Shown here piece by piece: positions 38,881-51,285 of a stretch of 64,000 nt of DNA; position 1 is the first letter of the stretch, and each line of letters begins with the position of its first letter. Source of the DNA: Planococcus citri (taxonomy: Eukaryota > Arthropoda > Insecta > Hemiptera > Pseudococcidae); NCBI RefSeq assembly GCF_950023065.1, contig NC_088681.1, positions 42,318,836-42,382,835 of the forward strand. Reading direction: 5' to 3'. A program made the translations under genes and the position numbers. The notes under the pieces were generated by a model. It searched no databases and was not told the DNA's origin. It saw only the letters and a list, made by a program, of their open reading frames with translations.

Positions 38881-39909
38881 ATCTACCCAGTACTTAACGT
38901 ATGAAATTGTAAAAAAAATATTTGACGAAATATCGGTCTTCTCACGTTAGCTGCGTGAGATTTTTTTCTTGAATGATTCTCCCTAATTTATTCTTTGACA
39001 CCCAATCAAATTTAGATAATCGATGCTGGGAATTTTTTTATTAGTGATTTTTTTTCTCTAAAAACTATTCTTTGAGTATTCTTCATCTATGAGAATGAAT
39101 TAATCGAGGTGTCGTGACGAGCCATTCAAGGGAAATTAATCATCTTTATTTTGTAATTTTGACGAATTTTCGAACTTTTATTATTCGGTTCGTTGAAATC
39201 GTACATTTTTTAGCCTGCAAAAAATAGTTTGCTATAAAGAGTATTCTATTTAGAAGAATGGTTCTTTGAACAAGCCACGTACTTCTTGATGACAAAGCAA
39301 CGAGTAATTTTTTTCGTCGCGATTTAATTAAAAAATAAAAAGGATCGTTTTGAGCCAACGAACAAACCCTCGACGAGCTATTGAGATTCGCATCGATGAA
39401 CCAGGCAACCAGGCCAACATTTCGTGTACCAGTTGCTTTTCGTGGTATAGGTTTAGGTACCTATAAGCTATTTAACATGCTATCTACGTATGTGGCATTT
39501 TTTTCTCTTTTATTCTCTGTGAAGTAGGCTTTAAACAGTTTATCGCTACTTCATACACACATGTATCTAGGAGAGGTAACTAGGTATCGGTTCATATTAT
39601 GTGGGATGTGTGTGTCTGCGTAGGTGGTCGTGTACCGCTTGTACACACAACGACAATGTTATGTGTTATAACGAGCTCAACTCTTCGCTTTTTCTCTCAT
39701 TCTACGGTCGTGTGATGTAATTCGAAACGAATTACAAGAGACACCGGGGGTCGGATCAGTCGGTTTCCACAAAATGGCGTGTTTATAACAAATAATATAA
39801 GCAAAAAAAAAAGCATATAGGTACCAATGTACCTATAGACAGAATACGAAGGTACCTACGAGAGAAGGAAAAGAGTGAAAAAAAATAGAAGGAAATGTTT
39901 TACGCGTAC

Positions 39910-40118
39910 CTATGACCGTGAGATGAATTTGAAAATTCTTAGTCGGAGCGTTACGATAATCCACCCTGCACCGATATGTGCCTTCGTCACGCAATTGCAC
40001 GTTATCCAACTGCAAACTGGCCGGACGTGATAGTGTTACGAAATACGCCCTAGGTCCCAAACTTCGTTCGTCTGACCAATGCAATTCCTTTCCCGTCGCT
40101 CGGCCTCGGGCATCGAAA
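39910..40118 (-). CDS. Side-family exon: C-terminal half of Ig1
   Basis: 209 bp exon between acceptor ATGTTACAG and donor ATAG|GTACGC. It enters phase 2 and completes the serine codon shared with the previous exon, giving PIYSFDARGR across the junction. It leaves in phase 1. It encodes the D to G strands, with the second cysteine in DEGTYRCRVDYRNAP and the linker IHLTVI that leads into Ig2. The motif RCRVDYRNAPTKN is a close match to the Ig1 end I know from Sidestep proteins and is one of the strongest reasons for the family call. The 12 kb intron upstream of it carries two genes on the other strand. Confidence 0.92.
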
Positions 40119-40813
40119 CTGTAACATATAAAAGTACAAACATTATACGCTAACGGTAGGTACATAAGTATAGGTACGAGTATCCTATACATAAAATTAA
40201 AGTAGTTGTACTAGTGGTGCAAATTTGTGGAATTCACCTCGCCAAAATGAAGAGGCGAGAAGCACGAGTGTGAAACTAAACCCCAAGTATCTCTACACCA
40301 CGTTGGTTTTTTCGTGAGAGATTTCCATCTGCGAGTTGTACTTACTTTTACAAGTGTGCGACGACGTGTGAGTCTAGGTTTACGTGGATTAACCAGAGAA
40401 GGTGTACAATACGTACACGAGGGTAAAAAAGGGTCATGTTTCAAACTTTTGTACGAATCGAGCTAATTTCATGTCTGGAAATTTCGAGTCAGCGTTTAGG
40501 TGAAGGTACTAAGTTAGGGCACGTTGTATAGGTATAAACTGATTGGAAAAAAGTAACATGAGAAAAGTTGCAATAAAGTTCAAGGTTTTTCAATTTTTTG
40601 TTTATTTGTTTTTCGAAGATTTCTTTTCTTTTTTATTTGGCGAGGGAGGAAAAAAGACACGGGAAAAATATTGAGAAATTAAAAATCATCAGAAATGATT
40701 GTGAAAAACGATTGTGAAAAGAACACATCAAAAGATTCCTCACGTTAAAAAAAAAATCAAAATATTATCAACCTAAAATATGTACGCAGCCAAAATTTAA
40801 TTCCCATTCTATT

Positions 40814-42239
40814 TGAAGAGCTCAATTCCAAAATGTGCTTTGTCCAAAAAAAAGAAAATACGTTTTTTGACGGAATTCTGTAGTTTAGATCGTCACTCAC
40901 AAAGGGAGGATGTCAACGAGCCAAAAATTAGCCTGTAACGCCTCTATCCAGGGCATCGAAAACCTCTTCATTTTTTTTTTACAATTCCAAAAAGTGCTTA
41001 GTCCAATATTTTTATCAAAATCGTCGATCTGCAGCAAAAGGGGCACCTTTTATACGTATGTACGTACATGTATGCTTATGCACGATGAGAGAGTAGTTTT
41101 CGTCAATGTTTGGGCTTGTATGCAGTTCGAAAACTTGGAATAAAAATCCGTAGCCCTAGCCCTGTGGCAGTGATGATGGATTGCGGAACGGAAGGTAGGC
41201 AGTTCGATTGAGACCTCAGGCAAAAACTTTTTAAAATTTTTTTCATATTTTTTTACAATTTCGATTTTTTTGAAGTTGATTTTTGACAAAAGTTTTTTTC
41301 TTTTGAAATATATAATGAATTTTTGTGCAAAATTTGAATTATTCAAAATGATTTTTTTTCAAATTTTTTTAAATTGAGTACATATTTGAGAATAAATTTG
41401 AAGATACTGGGGATCAGTATGCGCGGGAATATGCCGCCGCACGTACCACTTGGCGTTAGATTTGATCATTTTTGGTTTGTACAAAAAATTAAAAATGTTT
41501 GTAGGTACTTTTCAAAAAAAAATTTGTATACTTTTTCCATAAATTTTTCGTTTGTTTTGTATCAGTCATTGTCATTCAGATAATGATTGATAATGATACA
41601 TAATAATTTTTTGTTTAAAAAAAATTGACATTTTTTGTACTTTTCAAAAAAAAATAAATTGTATAATTTTTCCATAAATTTTTTGTTTGTTTTTTGTGAG
41701 TCATTGTCATTCAGATATGAAAATTTTTGTACTTTTCTAAAAAAAAAATATTATTTTGCCATAAATGTTTAAGTAAGTACTAAAATACAGACCAAAAACA
41801 TTTTCCTTGAATTAAAAAATTTTTTGTTTTTGTCGGCAAAATGTCATGAAAAAATTTGTTTTATTCAACTATTCAACCAAACTACCACTCCAAAAAGTGC
41901 CAAGTCCAATAGGGTGCAGTAGTCCATTACCTAACAAAACATTGTACCAGTCCAAAACGTGCCAAGTACTGCATTTCAACGTGATAATTTTTGAAACTAA
42001 TCTGTATGCAGTTCCAAAACGTGCTTAGTCCCATTTTTCGCGACTTCGTACACAGATTGAACAAAGAGGTGTCATTTTGAAAAAAAAAAATTGCAGGGAA
42101 AATATTCGGAATACTTTACACTACACTGTCTGATATTGAAAAATGACATTAAAACATCTTTGTGTGTGCACGAATTTTGTTTTTGATTTGCCAAAAATAA
42201 AAATCTGGGACAAAGCACATTTTGGACTTGAGCTCTTCA
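40814..42239. repeat. Inverted repeats 1.4 kb apart around repeated CCAAAANGTGCTTNGTCC words
   Basis: GAAGAGCTCAATTCCAAAAT at 40815 and its inverse near 42220-42239 match over about 32 bases. Between them the word TCCAAAAAGTGCTTAGTCC or a close variant occurs again near 40985, 41890, 41950 and 42013. This may be a larger nonautonomous element; no target duplication was found. Confidence 0.5.
41153..41218 (+). mobile_element. tRNA-derived SINE head (candidate)
   Basis: The segment has an A-box-like TGGCAGTGATGATGG and, about 30 bases on, a B-box-like CAGTTCGATTGAGAC, the spacing of a pol III promoter. GCGGAACGGAAGGT between them resembles the body of insect tRNA SINEs. It cannot form a proper acceptor stem, so it is not a functional tRNA. 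Confidence 0.4.
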
Positions 42240-43549
42240 TTTAATTTTCAATCCACAGATAGACTTTTGAGCAGTGAGAGCAGTGAGCCTGGATGGTTGA
42301 AGTTGCTGGAACAGTTAAACTGAATGAATGTTCATTGTCCAAGCATTAAACTTTGCTTAGATCTTTTTTGTGAAATTCTTCGACGATTGAAAAATCCAAA
42401 AATCGTCTGCAGGCTTCAGTTTGGCTTAAACACCCCCCCCCCCCACTACATATACGATTCGGGAAGTCTAAAACCAGATATAAGCCAAATTTCATCTTTG
42501 TATTCTTTAGCTCAGATTTATAAAATTTTTAAAAATCGCTATAGTTATCATAAATCGAAAGTTGAAATTCAGTGCTTTGGAATCGGTACCTACTTATTGG
42601 ATATTCTTCCACTTTTTCTTACTCGAGCTAAAAAATTATCCTGCTGTCGAGACGCTTGACATAACTGCGTATATTTTTTTTAAAATTATTTTAGTTTCGA
42701 AAAAAATTTTTGATGGTCATAAAAAAAATTTTCTTAGACTGATTATTATAATTTTTTTTTGAAGAGAATATTAGTCAATTTTCAAGTTTAAGGGGTTCTC
42801 TGTAAGAATACTTTTGTTAGAAGAAACTTGTAAAAAATCTCTGGGCAGTGAAGGAGGAGAATTGGAAGCAACGTATTGGGGAGGAGCGGTGGTTATTCCA
42901 ATTCATTTGTGAAATACTAATCTAAAAAATTCAAGCGTACTTCTTCAAATGATGAATTGATGAGCCTACTGGCTAAAGGCTACTCTGGTCTTGGGCAGAC
43001 TGGGCCGCCTGAAAAATATGTTAATAAATTTGCATAACCAGTTCGCCGTAAATACGGATTCACCACCGAAGTCTGTTCCTTCAATTCAGCTCTTTTTTTT
43101 GCGGATTCGTTTCGATTCTAAGGTTAAACAACCTCTGTTTCCGTTTTGAACTTTAGTGGGTTGGAGGTGGAGGCTCTAGCGATTTTTCAATTTTTCCTCT
43201 CGGGCAGCCGAAAATGAACTTGGGAATTAATGGCTTTTGTAGGTGTTTATTGGACAGATGGACACCCTCTCGACTATTTTAGGTAGGTACTAATTGACTA
43301 TGAAACTCCAGGAGGATGAGTTCAAAAGAGAATTTTTGACCAATTTGCGAATTCCAGAAAATCTCAAAAAACGCAAATTTTTAAAGAAGGTATAAAACGA
43401 GCCATTTCTTTTCCATGTTACCATTTAGTGTGTTAACACGCATTTTTGGCTTTTGACTTCTCGAGAAAATTAATTCCGTGCAGGCTCAAAAAGAGTCGGA
43501 GGATTGTATATACTCGTTTAACGATATCTTGGAGAAGAAAACGCTCGAT

Positions 43550-43855
43550 ACTTTCTTTAATGATTTTTTTTACTTTTTATAGAATTTACCAATTGGTCAA
43601 AAATTCACTTTTGAACTCACTCTCCAGGAACTTCGCAGAGGCCACTTAAAAAGGTTGATAGGATGCTCAATAAGCATGAACCAACGTTATAGCTTTTGAA
43701 GTTTATTTTTGGCCTTGCCAGAGTGATTTGAAATATTTCTGGAGAAAATTGAAAAATTGCTGGAGCCTCCAGAATGTCTCGTAAAACTAGTAGTTGTTCA
43801 TGTTTGGGAGTTGAGTTGAAGAAATTATTCATTTTGGTTCATTTTACTCAAAAAA
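43550..43855. repeat. Dispersed repeat family, copy 2
   Basis: Contains ATTGGTCAAAAATTCACTTT, CCAGAGTGATTTGAAATATT, TCTGGAGAAAATTGAAAAAT, CTGGAGCCTCCAGAATG and TTGGGAGTTGAGTTGAAG in the same order as copies 1 and 3. Confidence 0.75.
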
Positions 43856-45327
43856 TTTACATTTCGAGAAAAAGTTTCAAAATCACCCTTAAAATAGATT
43901 TTTTAACAATTTTCAAAACTTTTCCAAAAATCCAAAAATGAACTTCATGATTTGAAATTTCGGTTACTGCGGTTTCAGGGCATGATTTTTCGATTTAGTG
44001 AGTTGGAAATACATATATCAAGCCGAATTCAAAAGCAACGATAATCTCTCAAGTTTGACTCTCAAAATGTCATTTCCAGCTCAGCCCTAAAAATAACATT
44101 TGACAAAAACTATTCATGTGACCTATTGAATGTTTCAAAATTTTATGCAGAAATCAAAAATTACAATAACTTTTACGTTGGCTCGAATATTCTAATTTTT
44201 GGTTTTAAAAATGGAATTTTTTCCGAGCATTTCAGTGATGACGAAAGAAAACTAGAGACTTTTGTGTGGCTTATTGAAATGAATCAAAATTTGATTACCT
44301 TAAAAATTACGACGATTTTTACTTTGGTCCCAAATCATATATTTTTGACCTTAAAAATTGACAATCATTTTCGTAGGTAAATTTTTGCCATCACAATAAA
44401 ACATACTCCTTTGACTTTTCAAAGTACGTAGATCAACGTTTTTTTTTAACGAATTTGAAAACGGATTTTTTTTAAAATGATCGTTTTATCAAAAGTGTTG
44501 CCTTTTTTCAGCAGAGTTGGATTATCTCAATTTAGGAAAAATTTTAAAAACGGAGCATTTTAGAAAAATAATTGTTGAGATGTAAAACGATTGTAAATTC
44601 AAGAATCTAAAACTTTGGTTTTAGGGTAAGTAATCATTTTTGTTATAAAACACTTTATTGAGCCTCCAGATCATCTCGACGTTTCGAGCATCCCATTTTG
44701 AATTTCAGAATTTTCACTTTGCAGTTTCTCGTAAAATATTTTGAAAATGAAGCTTAAAAAAAATTATATAATCAAATGTTTACAATAGGAAATTTCATTT
44801 TTTGGAGTTTCAGGGTTCCATAGTTTTTATTGGAAGACCTTTTGTTCATCCTCCAAAAAGGTTCAGAAATTAGAACGTTTCATTTTCAAGTTACCCCACA
44901 ATCAAAATACGTTTTTGCTAAATTAAAAAAAAAGATCGAAAACGGATGAAAAATTGAAAAACGTTTATGAAATTGGGTTCTAGAATTTTTTTGTTGCCTA
45001 AAAACAATTTTTTTCCAAAATTTAATAACTCTCATTGATGGCTTGATGGATGCTTGATGGGCCCAATTTTCCAATTTCCATACATTTAAAACCACAAATT
45101 AGTGGCTGCCAATTCTCGAGATGAAATTTTGTCAACAACAAACGCACGCGATAATCCGCATTTCCAGCATTGTTCAACCATTCGCAATGATAAGCATTTC
45201 CATAAATCCGGAGAAGATCTCGCGTATCATAAAGGGGGGAAAAAATTTATATTTTTGTGTAAAAAATTTCGTCTTTGCACGTATCGTAAATTACGTATAG
45301 GTAGTGGAAGCAAGACAACATAAAAAT

Positions 45328-46371
45328 ATGGCCGGTACCGGTAGCAGTTGTACGTGTCGCATATGCCTATCTTCGCAGGACACCGAACATCTAATTAGAC
45401 CGTGTAATTGCAGAGGTAGATATAAACTTAATTGATCTTGCTCTGTGGCGTAGATAATTCGCATTTTAGTTTATTCTACGAGTACGTATATGTAGTATAC
45501 ATACGTGTGTGGTGAATAGGTTTACCCAAGGTACCTACAATATAATATACTTCCTTGTAAACGTGTATAATCGTATTGTAGTACATATGTGGATAAATGC
45601 ATACAATTTCTGGTAGCTAGATAGAGATGTGGTTAATGAAGGAAAGAGACGTAGACGAGGGTAGCTTTAAGGATAGTGAACGTCGTTTAGTTTACCTTAA
45701 AGCCGAATGATACCTACCTACGTTTGTATTTCGCAGTAGGTAGGCTACTACTTGGGGTAATTTGCATGTCGATTTTATGCTTTGTAAATGGATATGGAAT
45801 AATAAAATTTGTCAGTTCGGAGAGTGTGATGAGGAGAGGGGAGGTAGCTCGGTGTTTTAAAAATTTGCTGTAGCGTGGTTAGAAAAACAAAAAGGTCTAA
45901 CGAATTTTTTTGTACGTTTTTGACCGTCTCTTTGCCATAGGAACAATGGAATTCGTGCACGCATTCTGCCTGCAAAATTGGATAGCGGTGAGTTCGCGAC
46001 TAAGTTGCGAAGTATGCCAATGTGGATATCGCGGCCGTAAAATGAGCAAATACGGCGTACTCTCCTCCATATATCCGTATTTACAAGCGCGATGGTACCA
46101 GCCAAAAATCAATCTTTCTTTGCTCTTCGTATTCCATCTAATCGAGCAGATATTCTTAGAAACGAGGGATTATTACACCAAGAAGGGCAAATACCGCAGC
46201 AGACGCGATACGTTAAAGTGTCGTTTATTCGCTTCGATCGTATTTCGCTGGCTGACCATGATGCTGAATCCGCGTCATTCGTTACTGGTGACGATGGTGT
46301 TGCGAGACTGGTCGACGTGGATGCAAACCCAAGTCATATTTGTATTGGATCGAAAAACTCCTCCGAAGTGA
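45328..46371 (+). CDS. RING-CH (MARCH-type) E3 ubiquitin ligase, copy A
   Basis: Two exons: 45328-45415 and 45941-46371 (172 aa). The first exon ends AGAG|GTAGAT in phase 1; the second begins after TTGCCATAG, giving NCRGTMEFVH across the junction. The RING-CH domain is complete in C4HC3 order: C10, C13, C26, C28, H36, C39, C52, C55. The family are membrane-bound ubiquitin ligases that act on other membrane proteins in the endosome or plasma membrane. A hydrophobic stretch at about residues 86-102 could be a first membrane segment. The second segment expected in the family is weak: the region around residues 140-160 contains arginine, histidine and aspartate. A basic loop with KKGKYRSRR separates the two. 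The gene lies inside an intron of the Side-family gene on the opposite strand and has a paralogue 5 kb downstream. Confidence 0.85.
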
Positions 46372-46468
46372 ATAGACGAGCTGCGTGCGCGCTTTTATGT
46401 GCATATATTTTTTTGCTAGAACGCGACGATAAATTCACGTGCTCGTAAAATTGTATGACCGGATTGCG

Positions 46469-46474
46469 AATAAA
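46469..46474 (+). terminator. Poly(A) signal of RING-CH copy A
   Basis: AATAAA about 100 bases after the stop codon at 46371, followed at once by an A-rich run. It is the first canonical hexamer downstream of the gene. Confidence 0.55.
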
Positions 46475-48258
46475 ATAAAAAAAATTCAAACCGTAACGCG
46501 GGCGAATGTAAAAATGCACTCGTGTTGAATTATTTCGTATGATGGATATTTTCATTGAATATGACTCGAGTGTGTAGACGTTTTATAGACTCTAAGGCGA
46601 TTATTCGAACACAATTTTCTTTCTAAATTGACATTTGATTAGAAGTGAAAGTCTATAGAATAAAGAGAGAAGGTCACGGAATTTGTGAACCCAACAGTTC
46701 AATAAGAGGCAAGGCAAAAGCTATAATGTTGGCTAGCTTTCAAAAAATTAACGTTCATTTTTGCAACATGAGGAACAAATCAACCGCGTGGAAAGGTATC
46801 AATCTAATCTCGACTTTCAATGTTCTAAACTGAAACGAGTTGAAAGAAATGATTAAATTTTTCGAACTCTGTTTCATTCAATTCGATTCCTGAAGATTTT
46901 TCCATGTTTCTGAAGGTGAAATGTTGATTGCCCTTCACTTGGATTAATGATCTGCTAGGTAGAAGATAATTTCCAAAATTGAAAATAGTATTGCAATGTT
47001 TCCTGTTATATGAGGGTTTGCTATGTTGATTTCAACAAAAAATGTTTTCTGCAATGTTCACCTTTGGCTAATTTTTGCAAGTATTAATTTATGACAAAAA
47101 AAAAAGATTCTCAGAATTGTATCCAAAAATTTTGGGCCTAAAAAAAAGTACTGATACCTATTAGGCCTATCCCCAAATTCCAGGAAAATCAACTTGTGAC
47201 CAGAAAAAGACGGTTCCCAAAATTTAATTTGCCAAATCGCATTTTTAGACAATTTTTCTAAAATTTTGGCTCTCTAGAAATACTCTTTGGATGTACAGAC
47301 TCGAAATCACACCCAAAATCCAAAAAATTCGACTTGTGACTAGAATTCCTAAAATTGTATTAGCTGCCCAGTTGCATTTTTCGACCATTTTTGGACAATT
47401 TTTCAGAAATTTTGGGTCCAAAAATATCCCTATGATTCATATGACTTTCTGACGTACACTTTGATGTAGGTATAGAGATCCAAATTCAACTGTTTTAGAC
47501 AAATTTTTTCATTTTTTCTTTTTTTTTTGTTTTTTGAATTTTTTAAACCACCTTTTGGACCCTCGTGGAACCTGCAGTTTTGCGTTTAGACAGCTACATA
47601 TTTCATAGTTGACTACCCTAGGGTCCTCTTACTTGAAAAGAAGGGTAAAATATGTCACTGTAGTCTAACAAAATTGTATTGGAACAAGTACTAAACTCTA
47701 AGTATGAAGTTTTCAGTATTTTTTCAACAATTTTTTGTTGATAAGTATTTTAGAAATTTTGAAAATCATTTTTCAATGTTTTATTTTTTTGTTCTTTCAA
47801 AAAATGAATTGATTTTTTTTTCAATTCAAACAACTCTTGGAAAAATGAAAAGGTTGATATGGTGAAATATGCCTTAACTGCCTCAGCGGATATAAATAGA
47901 TCTTTTATTATACATACTGGAAGTGTAGGTAACATGATGGCAAGCCATGTACCATCGTGGTGCTTGCTGTAAGAAAGGATATTCACTTAGCATCGATATC
48001 TCGAGCTCGTCGGTATTTTGTCAACTATGAGAATAATTACACAGATGTATGGGCAGGAGAGGTCCCCCTCTTCCCTGATTGGCCCATTTATTCCGTGGTA
48101 GATTTGTGCTTTTAACGTGATATTTATTATCTAATGTTTTAATTACCTATCACGGTACATTTGGGCATTTTAATTGATCTTCCGCAGCATCGATAATGCT
48201 TCTCGTTGATGAGGAGCTACATGTAATACATTTCTGTCGTTGTGTTTATTATTAGAGA

Positions 48259-48877
48259 CAGGGGTGCTAACCTTAAACGATTACAGTTTCACTCCAATTT
48301 TTTCTTGAAATTTTTTGGTTTTCGGTTCAGTTTTGGTTTTGAAATTCAAAATTTTGGTTTTCGGTTTTGGTTTTGATCTTATTTACAAAAATGTTGGTTT
48401 CAGTTTCGGTTTTTTTTTCGGTTTTACATACATTTTTTTAAAAAATATCTTCAATTCAAAATTTCTCAATCTCAGGAAACAAAGTAGGTATAGTAATTTC
48501 ATAATAATTCTAAAAAAGTAGGTAGGTATATATTTTTCAAGAACAATAATTATATATAATTTTTTTGATACATGAATTCGTAATCAAAAGTCGAAAAAGT
48601 GAAAAAATCACAAAAAATGAATGGCAAAAAAATGTACCTTAATAAAAAAAAACTGAAAAAACCCATCCCAAAAACCAAAATAAATTATATCGGTTTAGAT
48701 TTCGGTTTCACTCACACTGCTTTCATTATGCTCTGTTGTGGTTTTTTACGGTTTTTAAAAAACCTATGAATTTCGGTTTTTGTTTTCAGTTAGGGTTTGA
48801 AAATGGCTAAAATTATGGATCTTGATTGGGTTTCAGTTACAGTTTTCAGTTTTTTGCGGTTATGGTTAGCACCCCTG
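48259..48877. mobile_element. hAT-like nonautonomous element (MITE), 619 bp
   Basis: Terminal inverted repeats CAGGGGTGCTAACC and GGTTAGCACCCCTG bound the segment. The flanking 8 bases are ATTAGAGA (48251-48258) and ATTAGGGA (48878-48885), an 8-bp target duplication with one mismatch. CAGGG ends and 8-bp duplications are the hAT signature. Inside, both ends carry runs of GGTTTTCGGTTTTGG-like sequence. No transposase is encoded. Confidence 0.8.
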
Positions 48878-49217
48878 ATTAGGGACACCCGCGAAAGAGA
48901 CAGGAAATATGGACAGTAAGGGTAAGTGATGAATAACATCACCACTATTAAATTAATCTAAACTCCATCTGATTGATGTAAATATTCATGGATATTGAGC
49001 ATAAGCCCTTTATTCACAAATATTATTTAAATAGGGACCAAAATATTGATAGTATCTGAATACCTACATCGGATGATTATTACAGGTATCTTAAGTCATT
49101 AACGCGAGTCGTATAATATTGGCATGAGCCTTTATTTATTGTACAGAATGATCTAGGTTATTTTATATCATTAGCCCCCTCTTAATGTGTACTTTCATGT
49201 TGAATCTAATTATAATA

Positions 49218-49757
49218 TAGTGGTGTCTTGATAACTCAAACTCCGTTAACTCAAAAACTCTGGTAACTCGAAGCAAAGTCTGTTTCCCTTCAACTCCTCA
49301 TAAGACTCAATGTAAAATTCACTTCTTTACCTTGAAATAAAAAGTCCAAAACCTCCGATAACTTGAAGTAAAATTTTTGAAAAATAGAGAAAAAACAATC
49401 TGTAAGTCGAACGTTGCTAAAATGTTGCCTCTATAACTCGAATTTCTGGTTGAAAAAACTTGTAAATTCAAATCTCATTGATGCAAATCTCTTTTACAAA
49501 CACATCGGAGTTACTTTATAAGTAGGTAGGTACATTTATGTCCATAAACATGTACATTTCACTCAAATACATACTTAGGTATAATATGTTTTCCACTTCA
49601 TTCCATAGTAAAAAAAACATTCATCTAATTCAAACTTTGCCAACTCGAAATATACCAAAAACGAACCTCTATAACTAGAAATCCGATAACTCGAAAACTC
49701 TGATAGCTCGAAGTCAACTCATTTTCCCTTCAGCTTCGAGTTATCAAGACTCCACTG
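49218..49757. mobile_element. Tc1/mariner (pogo-like) MITE, 540 bp
   Basis: The left end is TAGTGGTGTCTTGATAACTC and the reverse complement of the right end is CAGTGGAGTCTTGATAACTC. TA dinucleotides flank both sides (49216-49217 and 49758-49759). Many internal copies of AACTCGAA-type words occur in both orientations. No transposase frame. TA duplication and CAGTGG ends suit pogo/Tigger-type elements. Confidence 0.7.
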
Positions 49758-50380
49758 TAAATCATATTGACACGATTGAAGGTATTGGTTGACTTATAGT
49801 GTGATTTGACATTTTGTGCATAGAGTTAATTCGAATGATTTCCCAGCTCTCTGACTAATATAAACTAGGTACCCATTCTGGCAATTTCTCTATTCCTAAT
49901 CAAGCGAAAGTTAACTCTACCTAGGTCCTGAAAAAAAAATTGAAAAAGAAATGTAAAACATTGTAGAATGTAATTTCTTTTTTCAGGAGAATTCGTTTTT
50001 TGGGTTCTTTGAGGAAAAATTAGAAACCTAAATGAGTATTAATCAATGAATATTTTATTTCATTGACTTTTTAATTTCTGAAATTCTGAGAGGTTTCCTT
50101 GTACTCTTGCTAGATTAGGTTCCTTATTATAGGGACAAAGCCATTTCATTTGCAATTATGATCAATTTTAATGTCGGTTAAATCTGATTCTCATACCTAT
50201 GTGCATACAAAATCATCAAATATATAAAATGAATTTAGGTATTTGCACTTCAGGCTCTTCTGAGGGATGTTCAGTACTTGAGGATCATGGCAATAACCTG
50301 GTATGATGATTGACCAATCTATGTCAGAAGAAGAAGAAGTTGAAAGAAAATCACTCAAAATTTTTTCATTTTCAAAATGG

Positions 50381-50945
50381 TGTACCGGTAGGTCGTGCGC
50401 CCGCAGCTACCACCATAAGTGGAAGTTGTGAGCCCATATACGTAGCATCGCGCAGCTCCATTAGCGGCGCGATCTAGCGGTGTAGTTCGAAGAAGCTTCA
50501 CCGATCGGATGCTGTGAAAGCAGCATCAGTATGTTTTTCGTTAGCTTTGCTACACAACGTTGAGACTGAATACCTGCTTGCAGATGAGTAAGCTCAACTT
50601 AGGGACTTGTTTTTATTCTGTAGTAATCGTGTCTTTACTCATTCACTTGTATATTTCGTGTAGTCGTTTTAATGTTGTAATAGAGCAGCGTAACTTAGTG
50701 AAGCTGTCTCTGACTAGCGAAATAAAGTGTCTTAAAGTACCTAAGGTATCAACTTATTTGTGTCGCGTTCGTTCTACGATCTCAGCAGCTGTACCTCAGC
50801 CTTGGCCTAGTAAAAGAGTGTTTCCCGACATTCTTCCCTCATCGGAGTAAGCTACTCTCAAACTGTCACCCCAAGTAGCTTCTTCGATACATGTAGCAGG
50901 TTAACCACCCAGGTGGTAAGTGCGGTAACACCCCACACCTCTACA
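50381..50945 (+). mobile_element. Solo LTR (565 bp) with 4-bp target duplication ATGG
   Basis: The segment starts TGTACCGG and ends CTCTACA, so it has TG..CA ends and the short inverted ends TGTA/TACA. It is flanked on both sides by ATGG (50377-50380 and 50946-50949). It is much less AT-rich than its surroundings and contains AATAAA at 50721, as expected for the R region of an LTR. No primer-binding site, polypurine tract or gag-pol sequence adjoins it, so it is a solo LTR left by recombination. A 4-bp duplication suits Ty3/gypsy elements, but the superfamily is not proven. Orientation is inferred from the poly(A) signal. It sits between the two RING-CH paralogues. Confidence 0.75.
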
Positions 50946-51285
50946 ATGGAAAATTTGATATTTTAAAATTATTCAATGGGAGAGGGGGAAGGAAGGTTGA
51001 CAGAAATGAAAAATTTTTGAATTTTTGGGCCGTCAACAAGACTGTTTACGGCATGATTTGATGAATTAATTTCAAAACAAAGTTCACAATAAAAGAATAT
51101 TCGGCCGCGAATTTCGAATATGTGAAAAATTTCATATTTTTTAATACGTTAGTGATAAAAAATAATCTCTTTTCATTCAAACTGCCGCGTTTGTACGGCA
51201 CAAATACAAAAATACGATTAAATGCCAAATTTCGCGCGCCGCAGCGACGATAAAAATTCTCTCAGATGTGTCTATTTCGAAAATT

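Larger units (their letters stand above)
23513..39909 (-). other. Side intron (16.4 kb)
   Basis: Largest intron. In order: a CpG-richer stretch with a CA microsatellite (23600-24640), diffuse repeats (24955-25420), a 2 kb minisatellite (25610-27655), a small hairpin (28024-28154), a CpG-richer stretch (28660-30600), the foldback at 31418-32162, the LINE fragment (32538-33860), an inverted-end element (34090-34907), another CpG-richer stretch (35530-36840) with a GTC/GTA microsatellite, and the palindromic minisatellite (37370-38880). I see no nested gene in it. Confidence 0.65.

Noticed and set aside
41153..41218. A tRNA gene
   Set aside because: Promoter-like boxes are present but the cloverleaf and acceptor stem cannot form. 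Called a SINE candidate instead.
45900..46112. Minus-strand frames opposite RING-CH copy A
   Set aside because: They are shadows of the plus-strand coding exon.
48300..48420. Telomeric repeat from GGTTTT runs
   Set aside because: Irregular units inside a bounded MITE; insect telomeres are usually TTAGG.
50560..50850. 96-codon frame inside the LTR
   Set aside because: It lies wholly within the LTR, starts at a non-ATG-like context, and matches no domain.
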